A stretch of 23,691 nt of DNA from a virus: positions 1 to 23,691 of the IMG/VR virus record IMGVR_UViG_3300049847_000125. The stretch is one strand, 5' to 3'. Position 1 is the first letter of the stretch, and each line of letters begins with the position of its first letter. Shown here one piece after another: positions 16,377-21,398 of the stretch. Position numbers and translations under genes: made by a program. The notes under the pieces are model-generated. The model saw only the letters and a list, made by a program, of their open reading frames with translations. It ran no database searches and was not told where the DNA came from.

Positions 16377-16417
16377 AGTATCCCCAATCAAGTGTTATTA
16401 TCCGCTCTTAGAGCGGA
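16377..16417 (-). promoter_or_regulatory. Structured leader: 7-bp hairpin, TAATAACACTT motif and RBS (second copy)
   Basis: On the minus strand TCCGCTC (16411-16417) pairs with GAGCGGA (16401-16407) around a 3-nt loop. TAATAACACTT (16390-16400) and TTGGGGATACTAT before the ATG follow. It matches the leader at 5013-5061 in layout and from the motif to the start codon, although the stem sequence differs while pairing is kept. That covariation favours an RNA role over a protein-DNA site. Confidence 0.6.
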
Positions 16418-16429
16418 GGAAAGAAACTC

Positions 16430-16630
16430 TTAGTCGCTATCGCCTATTTCAGGATAGCGGGAATGTACCTTAGCTCTCACCTGAGCCTTCTCTTCAGCAG
16501 TACCGTACTGAGAGACTCTTGCCAGGGCATTCCTGGCATGATTCTCATCCTCAATCGGATACCGGCGGTTACGAAGAGCGAAGGCGGATGCCTTCAGCTC
16601 TGCTCTGGCGGATGCGGTAAGTTTAGCCAT
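16430..16630 (-). CDS. Small conserved basic protein, first gene of the leftward late operon
   Basis: 66 residues: MAKLTASARAELKASAFALR, then YPIEDENHARNALARVSQYG and VRAKVHSRYPEIGDSD. The layout 'A-F-A, R-YPI-D-HAR-AL-RV-QYG, VR--V--RYP-I' is a small conserved family found in phages, plasmids and bacterial genomes, of unknown function. It is entirely helical by eye. The ribosome site is weak. A TATAAT box lies about 30 nt upstream, so it may have a very short leader from a proximal promoter in addition to read-through from the distal one. Confidence 0.75.
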   Translation of the reverse strand: MAKLTASARAELKASAFALRNRRYPIEDENHARNALARVSQYGTAEEKAQVRAKVHSRYPEIGDSD

Positions 16631-16660
16631 TGGTCTTACTCAAGACGCAGTTATAGCGGG

Positions 16661-16666
16661 ATTATA
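16661..16666 (-). promoter_or_regulatory. Possible proximal late promoter, -10 TATAAT
   Basis: TATAAT on the minus strand about 30 nt before the first late gene, with an overlapping alternative TGT-TATGAT extended -10 about a turn upstream. No good TTGACA-like hexamer stands 16-18 bp upstream. It is either a weak or activator-dependent promoter, or simply part of the AT-rich stretch. Confidence 0.35.
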
Positions 16667-16704
16667 TAAGATCATAACAGTTAAGAACTAACTAACTTAA
16701 CTAG

Positions 16705-16722
16705 GCAGCCCTAGTGGGCTGC
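16705..16722. other. Perfect 7-bp hairpin GCAGCCC / GGGCTGC
   Basis: Arms 16705-16711 and 16716-16722 with a 4-nt loop, in the non-coding region between the control promoter and the late genes. No T-run follows on either strand, so it is not a classical terminator. If the late mRNA starts near 17106, this would be a stem in its long leader. Confidence 0.55.
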
Positions 16723-16756
16723 TAAGTCATTGATTATATTAGTATTAGTTAACTAA

Positions 16757-16774
16757 GCGCCCCTTGGGGGGCGC
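16757..16774. other. Perfect 7-bp GC hairpin GCGCCCC / GGGGCGC
   Basis: Arms 16757-16763 and 16768-16774 around a 4-nt loop, flanked by CTAA/TTAG that can extend the stem after small mismatches. It is the most stable hairpin of the leader. An AT-rich flank rather than a T-run follows, so attenuation or RNA protection is more likely than simple termination. Confidence 0.55.
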
Positions 16775-16834
16775 ATATTAGCTTAGTCTTAAGGAGCGAA
16801 GTCCCAAGACGGAGCGACTATTTAACTAGTCTTA

Positions 16835-16858
16835 GTGCAGCGCACCAATTAGCTGCAC
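16835..16858. other. Perfect 7-bp hairpin GTGCAGC / GCTGCAC
   Basis: Arms 16835-16841 and 16852-16858, loop 10 nt. It is the third strong stem of the leader between the distal leftward promoter and the first late gene. Just left of it, two GGAGCGA direct repeats (within 16792-16818) and GTCTT/AAGAC arms add further possible pairing. Confidence 0.5.
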
Positions 16859-16859
16859 G

Positions 16860-17089
16860 TAACATACCCGTAGAGTGCATCCCTCTCCCTTAAGAGTAGA
16901 GATGTCCAAGCCTGGAGCGGAAATCGACTCCGTCTCCCTCTCGCTAGTTATCAGCACTGCCAGTCGATTACTTGTACGGCTGGCTATTTGGTTAGCTGTT
17001 TATGGGGGTTGCCCTTGGCTGGCTCCCCCCTCCCCGGGTTTAACAGGGATAGGCGTCGGCGCTATTGTGTCTGGCACACCGATCAGACA
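16860..17089. other. Gene-free segment of the divergent control region
   Basis: No supported gene. It contains a weak 6-bp stem TGTCTG/CAGACA (17068-17073 with 17084-17089) and a C/G-run pair (GGGGG near 17005 with CCCCC near 17027). An open frame at 16875-17093 starts with GTG, lacks a ribosome site and has low-quality composition, so it was not called. It probably forms the 5' part of the late leader RNA. Confidence 0.5.
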
Positions 17090-17141
17090 GTAAATTCTCA
17101 TTTACCTTTAGTATTATAACATATCCTGAGAGAAAAGTCAA
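17090..17141 (-). promoter_or_regulatory. Strong leftward sigma70 promoter with downstream inverted repeat, copy 1
   Basis: On the minus strand: -35 TTGACT (17136-17141), 17-bp spacer, extended -10 TGT-TATAAT (17113-17118). The expected start is near 17106, and from there GTAAAT (arms 17090-17095 and 17100-17105) forms an inverted repeat around TCTC. The cassette is repeated at 21399-21450. It would drive the late operon with a leader of about 475 nt. The inverted repeat is either a repressor operator at +2 or a 5'-terminal RNA stem. Confidence 0.8.
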
Positions 17142-17143
17142 GC

Positions 17144-17182
17144 CCTTTTAACGAAAAAGAGTAAAAATAGTAAAAAATTATT
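17144..17182. other. AT-rich tract, possible DNA unwinding element
   Basis: About 39 bp made almost only of A and T with strand bias (runs such as GTAAAAATAG and TAAAAAATTATT). It lies between the leftward promoter and the DnaA boxes, the usual layout of a DnaA-type origin. It is followed by CCCCCGGGAGGGG and by a bulged stem GGGGATAAA/TTTATTCCCC (about 17193-17217). Confidence 0.4.
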
Positions 17183-17279
17183 CCCCCGGGAGGGGATAAA
17201 TGCCTCTTTATTCCCCATTGCGCTTCGCCTTTCCAGGGGGCGCAGAACAGAGAAAAACAGAGAGGAAATACTAGTCATG

Positions 17280-17422
17280 TTGCAGTGCAGCAAGAAGCTT
17301 GCCCCAGTTTAAAAAATTGTAATGGAAACAGGCATTTAGGGGTGTTAAGGGGAGAGTAGAAGTAACCCGTTTCATTCCGCTCAACTCACCCCCCTCCCAT
17401 CCCAGATCATACTGCACTGCAA
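17280..17422. repeat. Perfect 11-bp inverted repeat TTGCAGTGCAG / CTGCACTGCAA
   Basis: TTGCAGTGCAG at 17280-17290 and its exact reverse complement at 17412-17422, 121 bp apart. The right arm ends 6 bp before the first DnaA box. Nothing resembling a gene lies between. It may be an initiator- or repressor-binding pair allowing DNA looping. Confidence 0.5.
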
Positions 17423-17427
17423 AAGAG

Positions 17428-17447
17428 TTATCCACAGCTTATCCACA
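17428..17447 (+). promoter_or_regulatory. Two perfect DnaA boxes (TTATCCACA), putative replication origin core
   Basis: TTATCCACA at 17428-17436 and again at 17439-17447, the consensus high-affinity DnaA box, in the same orientation and 11 bp apart (one helical turn). Two exact copies so close, beside an AT-rich tract and several palindromes in the largest gene-free region, strongly suggest a DnaA-assisted origin or host DnaA control of the switch. Confidence 0.6.
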
Positions 17448-17463
17448 GGCCCTGTCCACCGAC

Positions 17464-17535
17464 TAGACACGTGTCTAATGAGTAGACATGTGTACGCGTG
17501 ATCGCACCCATTCTACCCAGTTTAGACACATTCTA
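17464..17535. promoter_or_regulatory. TAGACA palindrome family, putative operators
   Basis: TAGACACGTGTCTA (17464-17477) is a perfect 14-bp palindrome. Related sites follow: TAGACATGTGTA (17483-17494), matching all but one base of the symmetric consensus, and TAGACACATTCTA (17523-17535). The spacing is 19 and 40 bp, both near whole or half helical turns. This is the pattern of a multi-site operator for a dimeric repressor or activator, placed between the DnaA boxes and the rightward genes. Confidence 0.5.
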
Positions 17536-17603
17536 AGCTTCGGGCAAGTCTGCGTCGCCCAAGGGCTCCTGGGGGGAGCATCTAAGTCTTGCTGCGTTGC
17601 CAT

Positions 17604-17662
17604 GTGACACGGATTGTCACAATGTGACCTGATCATGGTCACAATGTGACGTGGATTGTCAC
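17604..17662. promoter_or_regulatory. Mirror-symmetric array of six GTGAC/GTCAC half-sites
   Basis: Half-sites start at 17604, 17616, 17624, 17638, 17646 and 17658, alternating GTGAC and GTCAC, with gaps of 7-3-9-3-7 bp: a perfect mirror about position 17633. Two exact 13-bp palindromes GTCACAATGTGAC (17616-17628 and 17638-17650) are 22 bp apart, two helical turns. The pattern indicates cooperative dimer binding. It sits about 100-160 bp before the first rightward gene and could be its main operator, or origin iterons. Confidence 0.65.
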
Positions 17663-17703
17663 TCATGATGCAATGCAGCGTCTATGAATCAAGAACTTAG
17701 CTA

Positions 17704-17731
17704 TTGGCACGGATCATGCTACTCTTACAGT
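17704..17731 (+). promoter_or_regulatory. Possible rightward early promoter
   Basis: TTGGCA (17704-17709), 16-bp spacer, TACAGT (17726-17731), giving a leader of about 27 nt that includes AGGAG before the ATG at 17765. Both hexamers are only fair matches, so activation by a protein bound at 17604-17662 is plausible. Confidence 0.4.
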
Positions 17732-17764
17732 AGGATCAATCACACAGACAGGAGACACACAGAC

Positions 17765-18034
17765 ATGAACAGCAACACACACACGCCGGCGAGCGGCGTA
17801 GCCCGAGCCGGGCATACACCGGGGCCGTGGAATTGCTACTTCGACGAAGGCTGGAATCTTCGGCACGAAGTCACGGACGAGCGCATTCCGTTTTCTACTG
17901 CTAACGCTCGCCTTATCGCTGCCACGCCCGACTTGCTGGCGGCGCTGAAGCGTGCCGAGTACCTGGTTACCGGACAGGAGTACCTGGACGCGCTCGCCGT
18001 GATCCGCGCCGCGCTGGCTAAGGCAGGCAACTAG
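17765..18034 (+). CDS. Small phage protein of the 'TPGPW' type, first early gene
   Basis: 89 residues from the ATG at 17765. AGGAG lies about 11 nt upstream; the longer open frame from 17684 has no ribosome site and starts in the operator region. HTPGPWNCYFDEGWNLR near the N-terminus and ANARLIAATPDLLAALKRAE in the middle are the hallmarks of a very common phage family of unknown function. An Ala-rich helix ends the protein (ALAVIRAALAKAGN). It lies at the head of the rightward operon, downstream of the half-site array, so early expression is expected. Confidence 0.8.
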   Translation: MNSNTHTPASGVARAGHTPGPWNCYFDEGWNLRHEVTDERIPFSTANARLIAATPDLLAALKRAEYLVTGQEYLDALAVIRAALAKAGN

Positions 18035-18045
18035 GCTATTGCATA

Positions 18046-18074
18046 GGCTAGTACAGTCTGATACTGTACTAGCC
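18046..18074. promoter_or_regulatory. Perfect 12-bp inverted repeat after the first early gene
   Basis: GGCTAGTACAGT (18046-18057) and ACTGTACTAGCC (18063-18074) around the loop CTGAT. There is no T-run, so intrinsic termination is unlikely; the downstream gene starts 33 nt later. It could be an mRNA processing hairpin, an antiterminator-like element or a protein operator. ACAGT/ACTGT halves echo the LexA box at 21452 in reverse polarity, but it is not a LexA site. Confidence 0.6.
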
Positions 18075-18107
18075 GTTGGAATTGCTTAGACTCAACCGGA
18101 GTGCCAC

Positions 18108-18338
18108 ATGAAACCGCTATGCACAACGATTCATCTAAACACCGTATTGCGGGCAATGGCCGGCGATATGCGCCGCAATGCCCGAAGCATGGGAGTACCG
18201 CCAGCGTCCGCCAGAGAGTGCGTTCAGCGCGCTCTCTTGACGCTAGGCTTCGACACTCATACTTATAACTACGATGACCAGACATTCTGCAAGGCAATCC
18301 TGCTAATCACTAAAGACATCGCAAAGGAATCGGAGTAA
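18108..18338 (+). CDS. Small basic early protein of unknown function
   Basis: 76 residues with GGAG 7 nt before the ATG. Helical throughout: VLRAMAGDMRRNARSMGVPP, then RECVQRALLTLGFDTHTYNY and an amphipathic C-terminal helix (FCKAILLITKDIAKESE). The three Cys (5, 38 and 61) are scattered and do not form a zinc motif. It ends 5 nt before the amidoligase ATG, so the two are co-transcribed and perhaps co-translated. It could be a regulatory or partner subunit for the downstream enzyme pair, but only adjacency supports this. Confidence 0.65.
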   Translation: MKPLCTTIHLNTVLRAMAGDMRRNARSMGVPPASARECVQRALLTLGFDTHTYNYDDQTFCKAILLITKDIAKESE

Positions 18339-18343
18339 CTACC

Positions 18344-19432
18344 ATGCCCGAAGCAACTACACCTGGGGATCTACTTAGAGAGCCCACCACGGAAGAACAT
18401 GAAGCAGACGCTATGTATGGCGAGGAAGATGACCGCCGCTATACTCCCGAAGGAACAGCGATCCCACAATCTCTGTGGGATTCTTATCTCTGGAGTGAAC
18501 CGCAGAACGGATTTATTCCCGAAGCTACCGCTATCCGGCTTGCGGATAGTGACGACTGGGTAACGCGCGCATGGGCAGGGCTACATGCCTATTATCACGG
18601 GGATAGCGAGACTTGGTATGCCGAGGAAGATAATGTTCCGCAACCGGATTGCCCTGAGATATTCGGCTATGGGGAAAATGTTCTCAATCACTTTCTATTC
18701 GACCGCAATACTAAGGAATTGGTATTCGGTATCGAATTGGAAATGGAATCCAACGATGAGGATAATTCTGGAATGCTCTCTGCCCTTAATTCCCCGATAG
18801 GGGATCAGTACATAGTCAAGGAAGACGGGAGCCTACAGAACGGAGCGGAACTCGTATCTGTGCCAATGACGCTAGAACAGCATCGCACGCATAATTGGGA
18901 ACGGATTCTTAGAAACGTGCGCTCGCACGCGGCCGCCGGAACTACCAGCACCTGCGGCTTTCACGTCCATATCAACCGTCGCGCTTTGACACCTCTTACT
19001 GTCGGCAAGATGCTAGTAATGACTAACAGCATCGCCCCTGAGATGGTTAAGCTACTGGAAACCATCGCACAGCGTAGTGCCGGGCATTGGTGCCAGAAAA
19101 CTAAGAAAACGCTGGCGGATGGTAGGAAGCTTGATAGTTCGCACTACGAAATTCTCGGTCTTACTCGCAGGGGAACGTGCGAGCTACGCATGTTCCGTAG
19201 CAATCTGCGTTCCGATCGCGTGTACAAGAATATCGAATTCTGTCACGCTCTCGTCCGCTACTGCCAAGCTACTGCCGCTCGCTACATTGAACGAGCGGAT
19301 GTTTTCTTAGCTTGGCTGTACGGTAAGCGCAAAGACTATCCCGCGCTATGCGCCTTTCTTAGCGAAAAGAATCTGCCGGGCTGGACAGCTCTCACCGGAC
19401 ATGATACTATAACCGAAACCGAGGAAGCCTAA
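18344..19432 (+). CDS. Amidoligase-fold enzyme (COOH-NH2 ligase superfamily)
   Basis: 362 residues. An acidic N-terminal extension (about 1-120) precedes the catalytic region with the motifs of the putative phage/bacterial amidoligase family: VFGIELEME (127-135), VKEDGSLQNGAELVSVPM (158-175), TCGFHVHINR (203-212) and the closing YEILGLTRRGTCELRMFRS (268-286). The Glu pair in FGIELE, the Glu in KEDGS and GAELVS and the His pair in GFHVHI are the expected metal/ATP site residues of this glutamine-synthetase-like fold. Family knowledge: such enzymes are predicted to join a carboxylate to an amine using ATP. GGAG stands 8 nt upstream. The next gene, a glutamine amidotransferase 2 nt away, could supply ammonia. 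The substrate is unknown. Confidence 0.85.
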   Translation: MPEATTPGDLLREPTTEEHEADAMYGEEDDRRYTPEGTAIPQSLWDSYLWSEPQNGFIPEATAIRLADSDDWVTRAWAGLHAYYHGDSETWYAEEDNVPQPDCPEIFGYGENVLNHFLFDRNTKELVFGIELEMESNDEDNSGMLSALNSPIGDQYIVKEDGSLQNGAELVSVPMTLEQHRTHNWERILRNVRSHAAAGTTSTCGFHVHINRRALTPLTVGKMLVMTNSIAPEMVKLLETIAQRSAGHWCQKTKKTLADGRKLDSSHYEILGLTRRGTCELRMFRSNLRSDRVYKNIEFCHALVRYCQATAARYIERADVFLAWLYGKRKDYPALCAFLSEKNLPGWTALTGHDTITETEEA

Positions 19433-19434
19433 CC

Positions 19435-20298
19435 ATGTGTCTAATCATCTATTCCCCGAAAGGGGAGCCTATCGAACGGCGGATCTTCGAGTTTGCCCGT
19501 CGAGAAAATCCCGATGGCATTGGCATAATGTCGCCGGGAGGTGTAGGCAAATTCATCGGCAAAAAGAGTAGCAAGAAAGCATGGGCTCTCTTGACTAGGC
19601 TTTCTAAGAATAATACGCCTTTTGCTATTCACTTCCGCTGGCGTACTCACGGGCCGATCAATCGTGACCTATGCCACCCATACGCCAGCACCGATGGCGG
19701 GACACTGGTTATGCACAATGGCGTTATCTACGCCACGGGCAAGGATGCGAAAGAGCATGAATCCGATACCTTAGTATTCGTGCGCGACTACGTAGATCTA
19801 ACCGGCATGCTCCCTGATTCCCCTAGCTATAAGCGGGAGCTAGTAGAGTATGAGAAATTCATAGGCTACGGTAACAAGCTATGCGTGCTGGATATTGCTA
19901 CCGGCACGTTTAGCCTATGCAATGAATATCAGGGGAGCTGGATAGGCGGGCTTTGGTACAGCAACGAGTACAGCCTACCGTATGACTTGCAGACGCCTAC
20001 CTATCATCAGGGCTTGGTAACTAAGTACACTGGCGGGCCGCTGGCGCTTACGCCTTACTCCCTGTCGGCGGACGAGAATGGCGCGCTAGACCGCGCTCTA
20101 GCTAAGGTGAAGCGTGAGAGCGCCGCACATCTAGACAACGAGAATAGTTACTACCGCGCCAAGTCACAAGAGCCCGGATACTTTGACGACGGTGCGGAGT
20201 TAGGCGTGTACGCAGCGCTTCGCGCTTGGGGAGATAATGACGATAGGGACTATAGAGTCATGCTTAGACGCGCCGCTATCAGCGGCAAGGGGCATTAA
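19435..20298 (+). CDS. Class II glutamine amidotransferase (Ntn hydrolase)
   Basis: 287 residues. After Met removal Cys2 becomes the N-terminal nucleophile (MCLIIYS). The other class II landmarks are present: RRENPDGIGIM (22-32), HFRWRTHGPI (66-75), the MHNGVI oxyanion motif (93-98) and HESDT (108-112). Residues about 142-175 resemble the end of the domain; the remaining 110 residues are unassigned and charged. The enzyme should hydrolyse glutamine to glutamate and release ammonia. It has no fused synthase or QueC domain, so it must act alone or with a partner. The adjacent amidoligase, 2 nt upstream, is the natural one. GAGG lies about 9 nt before the start. Confidence 0.88.
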   Translation: MCLIIYSPKGEPIERRIFEFARRENPDGIGIMSPGGVGKFIGKKSSKKAWALLTRLSKNNTPFAIHFRWRTHGPINRDLCHPYASTDGGTLVMHNGVIYATGKDAKEHESDTLVFVRDYVDLTGMLPDSPSYKRELVEYEKFIGYGNKLCVLDIATGTFSLCNEYQGSWIGGLWYSNEYSLPYDLQTPTYHQGLVTKYTGGPLALTPYSLSADENGALDRALAKVKRESAAHLDNENSYYRAKSQEPGYFDDGAELGVYAALRAWGDNDDRDYRVMLRRAAISGKGH

Positions 20299-20299
20299 T

Positions 20300-20485
20300 A
20301 TGCACTACTTAGATAGGCTAGCGCGCGAACAAGCGCGAACAGTTGAGTATGCGCGCTTGTACAAAGCCCTGAGAAGCAAAAACTTCGTCGAGGCGTACAT
20401 GGGCCTTGATCCATACGTGCTACCGTATGGTCCAGCTCTGGACCAAGCAATCCGAGAGGCAATCAAGCAAAAGGAACGGACATGA
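20300..20485 (+). CDS. Small early protein, 61 aa
   Basis: 61 residues from the ATG at 20300 (MHYLDRLAREQARTVEYARL), preferred over an upstream start inside the amidotransferase because AAGGGG lies about 8 nt before it and it follows that stop by 1 nt. N-terminal basic helix (LAREQARTVEYARLYKALRS), a VEAYMGLDPYVLPYGPALDQ middle and a charged helical end (AIREAIKQKERT). Function not recognised; the tight spacing suggests it belongs to the same translational unit as the enzyme pair. Confidence 0.65.
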   Translation: MHYLDRLAREQARTVEYARLYKALRSKNFVEAYMGLDPYVLPYGPALDQAIREAIKQKERT

Positions 20486-20682
20486 ATACCGAAACAGGAC
20501 GCTACAGACTGCTGGACACCTACTACCCGAGTAAGTCTCCGGCATCGCAGTACATGACGCTATTCGCTGCTACTACCGCAGCCATGCTGCGCAACATAGC
20601 TACAGGGCAGCCGCACCGATACATTGTGCGCAGCGTAGTCATGGAAGCCGTAGAGCCCTTTCGAAGCATAGGCGCGCTCTAA
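20482..20682 (+). CDS. Small early protein, 66 aa
   Basis: 66 residues; the start overlaps the previous stop by 4 nt (ATGA) and AAGGAA precedes it. TGRYRLLDTYYPSKSPASQY is followed by a helical stretch MTLFAATTAAMLRNIATGQP and VRSVVMEAVEPFRSIGAL. The middle helix is moderately hydrophobic but too short and polar at its ends for a sure membrane span. No family recognised; it is part of the chain of coupled tiny genes. Confidence 0.6.
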   Translation: MNTETGRYRLLDTYYPSKSPASQYMTLFAATTAAMLRNIATGQPHRYIVRSVVMEAVEPFRSIGAL

Positions 20683-20683
20683 T

Positions 20684-20800
20684 ATGATCCGAGATACCAG
20701 CTTCGAGCGTATCCTACCGCTAATCGCGTGCGCTCTAGGAGTTGTGGTCATGCTGGCAGTCGCCAGTGTTGCCATGGTCGTCTACGCCACCACCAAGTAA
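20684..20800 (+). CDS. 38-residue single-span membrane peptide
   Basis: Reading frame MIRDTSFERILPLIACALGV continuing to VVYATTK, 38 residues, starting 1 nt after the previous stop (TAATATG). Residues about 10-34 are strongly hydrophobic (LPLIACALGVVVMLAVASVA) with a positively charged N-terminal side (R3, R9) and a Lys at the end, so it should insert as one transmembrane helix. There is no own ribosome site, so coupling is likely. It could be a small holin-like, antiholin or superinfection-exclusion peptide; sequence alone cannot decide. Confidence 0.55.
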   Translation: MIRDTSFERILPLIACALGVVVMLAVASVAMVVYATTK

Positions 20801-20827
20801 TTTCATACACCCAATAGGTGAACACAA

Positions 20828-21022
20828 ATGGGAATGGATGAATACGAACAAGAACAGCTTGCCTACTTACTGGCTGATTGCGCTCATACACTAAACGAGA
20901 TAGGCGCATTCTTAGATTCTATCCGTGATGAAGTACCTGGAACTTATAATTGTTATGATGGAGATATTCTAAGAAAGCGTATCCGAGAAACCGTGGAGCG
21001 TATTACCTGTGCGGGCTACTGA
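20828..21022 (+). CDS. Small acidic early protein, 64 aa
   Basis: 64 residues with AGGTG 7-8 nt before the ATG at 20828; a second in-frame ATG follows two codons later. The N-terminus is acidic (MGMDEYEQEQLAYLLADCAH), followed by a helix (TLNEIGAFLDSIRDEVPGTY) and a C-terminal helix LRKRIRETVERITCAGY. Small acidic early proteins of phages often bind host factors or mimic DNA, but nothing specific is visible here. Confidence 0.65.
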   Translation: MGMDEYEQEQLAYLLADCAHTLNEIGAFLDSIRDEVPGTYNCYDGDILRKRIRETVERITCAGY

Positions 21023-21236
21023 ATACAAGCTTATGCTAGCGCGTAAGCGCATAGCTACTCTGGAAAGACAGTGTAACAGCTATGGGACAAAGATTCTAAG
21101 TCTTACCATGTCTCTGAGGATGGCTAGAAAGAAGCTAGCTAGTTTACCCCTTAGTCCTGAGATACAGTACGCTATTGCCCCGCTATCGCGGGGAAGGGTA
21201 GACTTACTCCGGGAGAGATTCTGCACTAGGGGATGA
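21009..21236 (+). CDS. Small basic coiled-coil protein, last gene before the LexA node
   Basis: 75 residues from a GTG at 21009, overlapping the previous gene by 14 nt; GGAG lies about 11 nt upstream. An ATG at 21033 (MLARKRIATLERQ) is the alternative start but has no ribosome site. Basic, with a coiled-coil-like helix (LMLARKRIATLERQCNSYGT) and RMARKKLASLPLSPEIQY, then RGRVDLLRERFCTRG. It is the opposite in charge to the acidic neighbour with which it overlaps, so the two could form a complex; this is speculation. A leftward RNA from the promoter at 21399-21450 would be antisense to its end. Confidence 0.55.
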   Translation: MRATEYKLMLARKRIATLERQCNSYGTKILSLTMSLRMARKKLASLPLSPEIQYAIAPLSRGRVDLLRERFCTRG

Positions 21237-21338
21237 TCCCAGATCGGCATAACCCCCCAAACCCCCCAGTGTTGCTTATATACAACACAAGAGAGTCTGG
21301 GAGCGTTACACGCGACTGGTATGATCCCGAGTCGGCAT
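21233..21338. repeat. Imperfect direct repeat and hairpin in the second control region
   Basis: An 18-bp unit (ATGATCCC, 3 bp, TCGGCAT) at 21233-21250 recurs at 21321-21338 with 15 of 18 bases identical. Between them are AACCCCCCAAACCCCCCAG and a stem GTGTTG/CAACAC (21269-21274 with 21283-21288). No gene is present in 21237-21514. The repeats may be protein sites or remnants of a duplication. Confidence 0.45.
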
Positions 21339-21398
21339 GATCCGACAGAGTACTTATAGCGCGCCTTTCTCTGCTACGGAAGTTTCCCCCCGGCGCGT

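Noticed and set aside
16733-16738. Second TATAAT on the minus strand in the late leader
   Set aside because: No -35-like hexamer at 16-18 bp and no extended TG; probably part of the AT-rich flank.
16903-16945. tRNA-like T-arm (CGGA, GTCGATT, TCCG) on the minus strand
   Set aside because: The stem is only 4 bp, and no matching acceptor, D or anticodon arms could be found around it.
16875-17093. 72-codon rightward open frame with a hydrophobic middle
   Set aside because: It starts at a GTG without a ribosome site, has low-complexity codon use, ends inside the promoter inverted repeat and would lie in the late-leader antisense direction.
17475-17666. 63-codon leftward open frame across the half-site array
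   Set aside because: Its coding content comes from the palindromic repeats and it has no ribosome site; the region is better explained as operators.
17684-17764. N-terminal extension of the first early gene (27 extra residues)
   Set aside because: The upstream ATG has no ribosome site and lies before the likely transcription start; the TPGPW family normally starts close to that motif.
21253-21268. Possible G-quadruplex on the minus strand
   Set aside because: Only two G-runs of six separated by TTT; four separate runs are not present, so a stable intramolecular quadruplex is doubtful.
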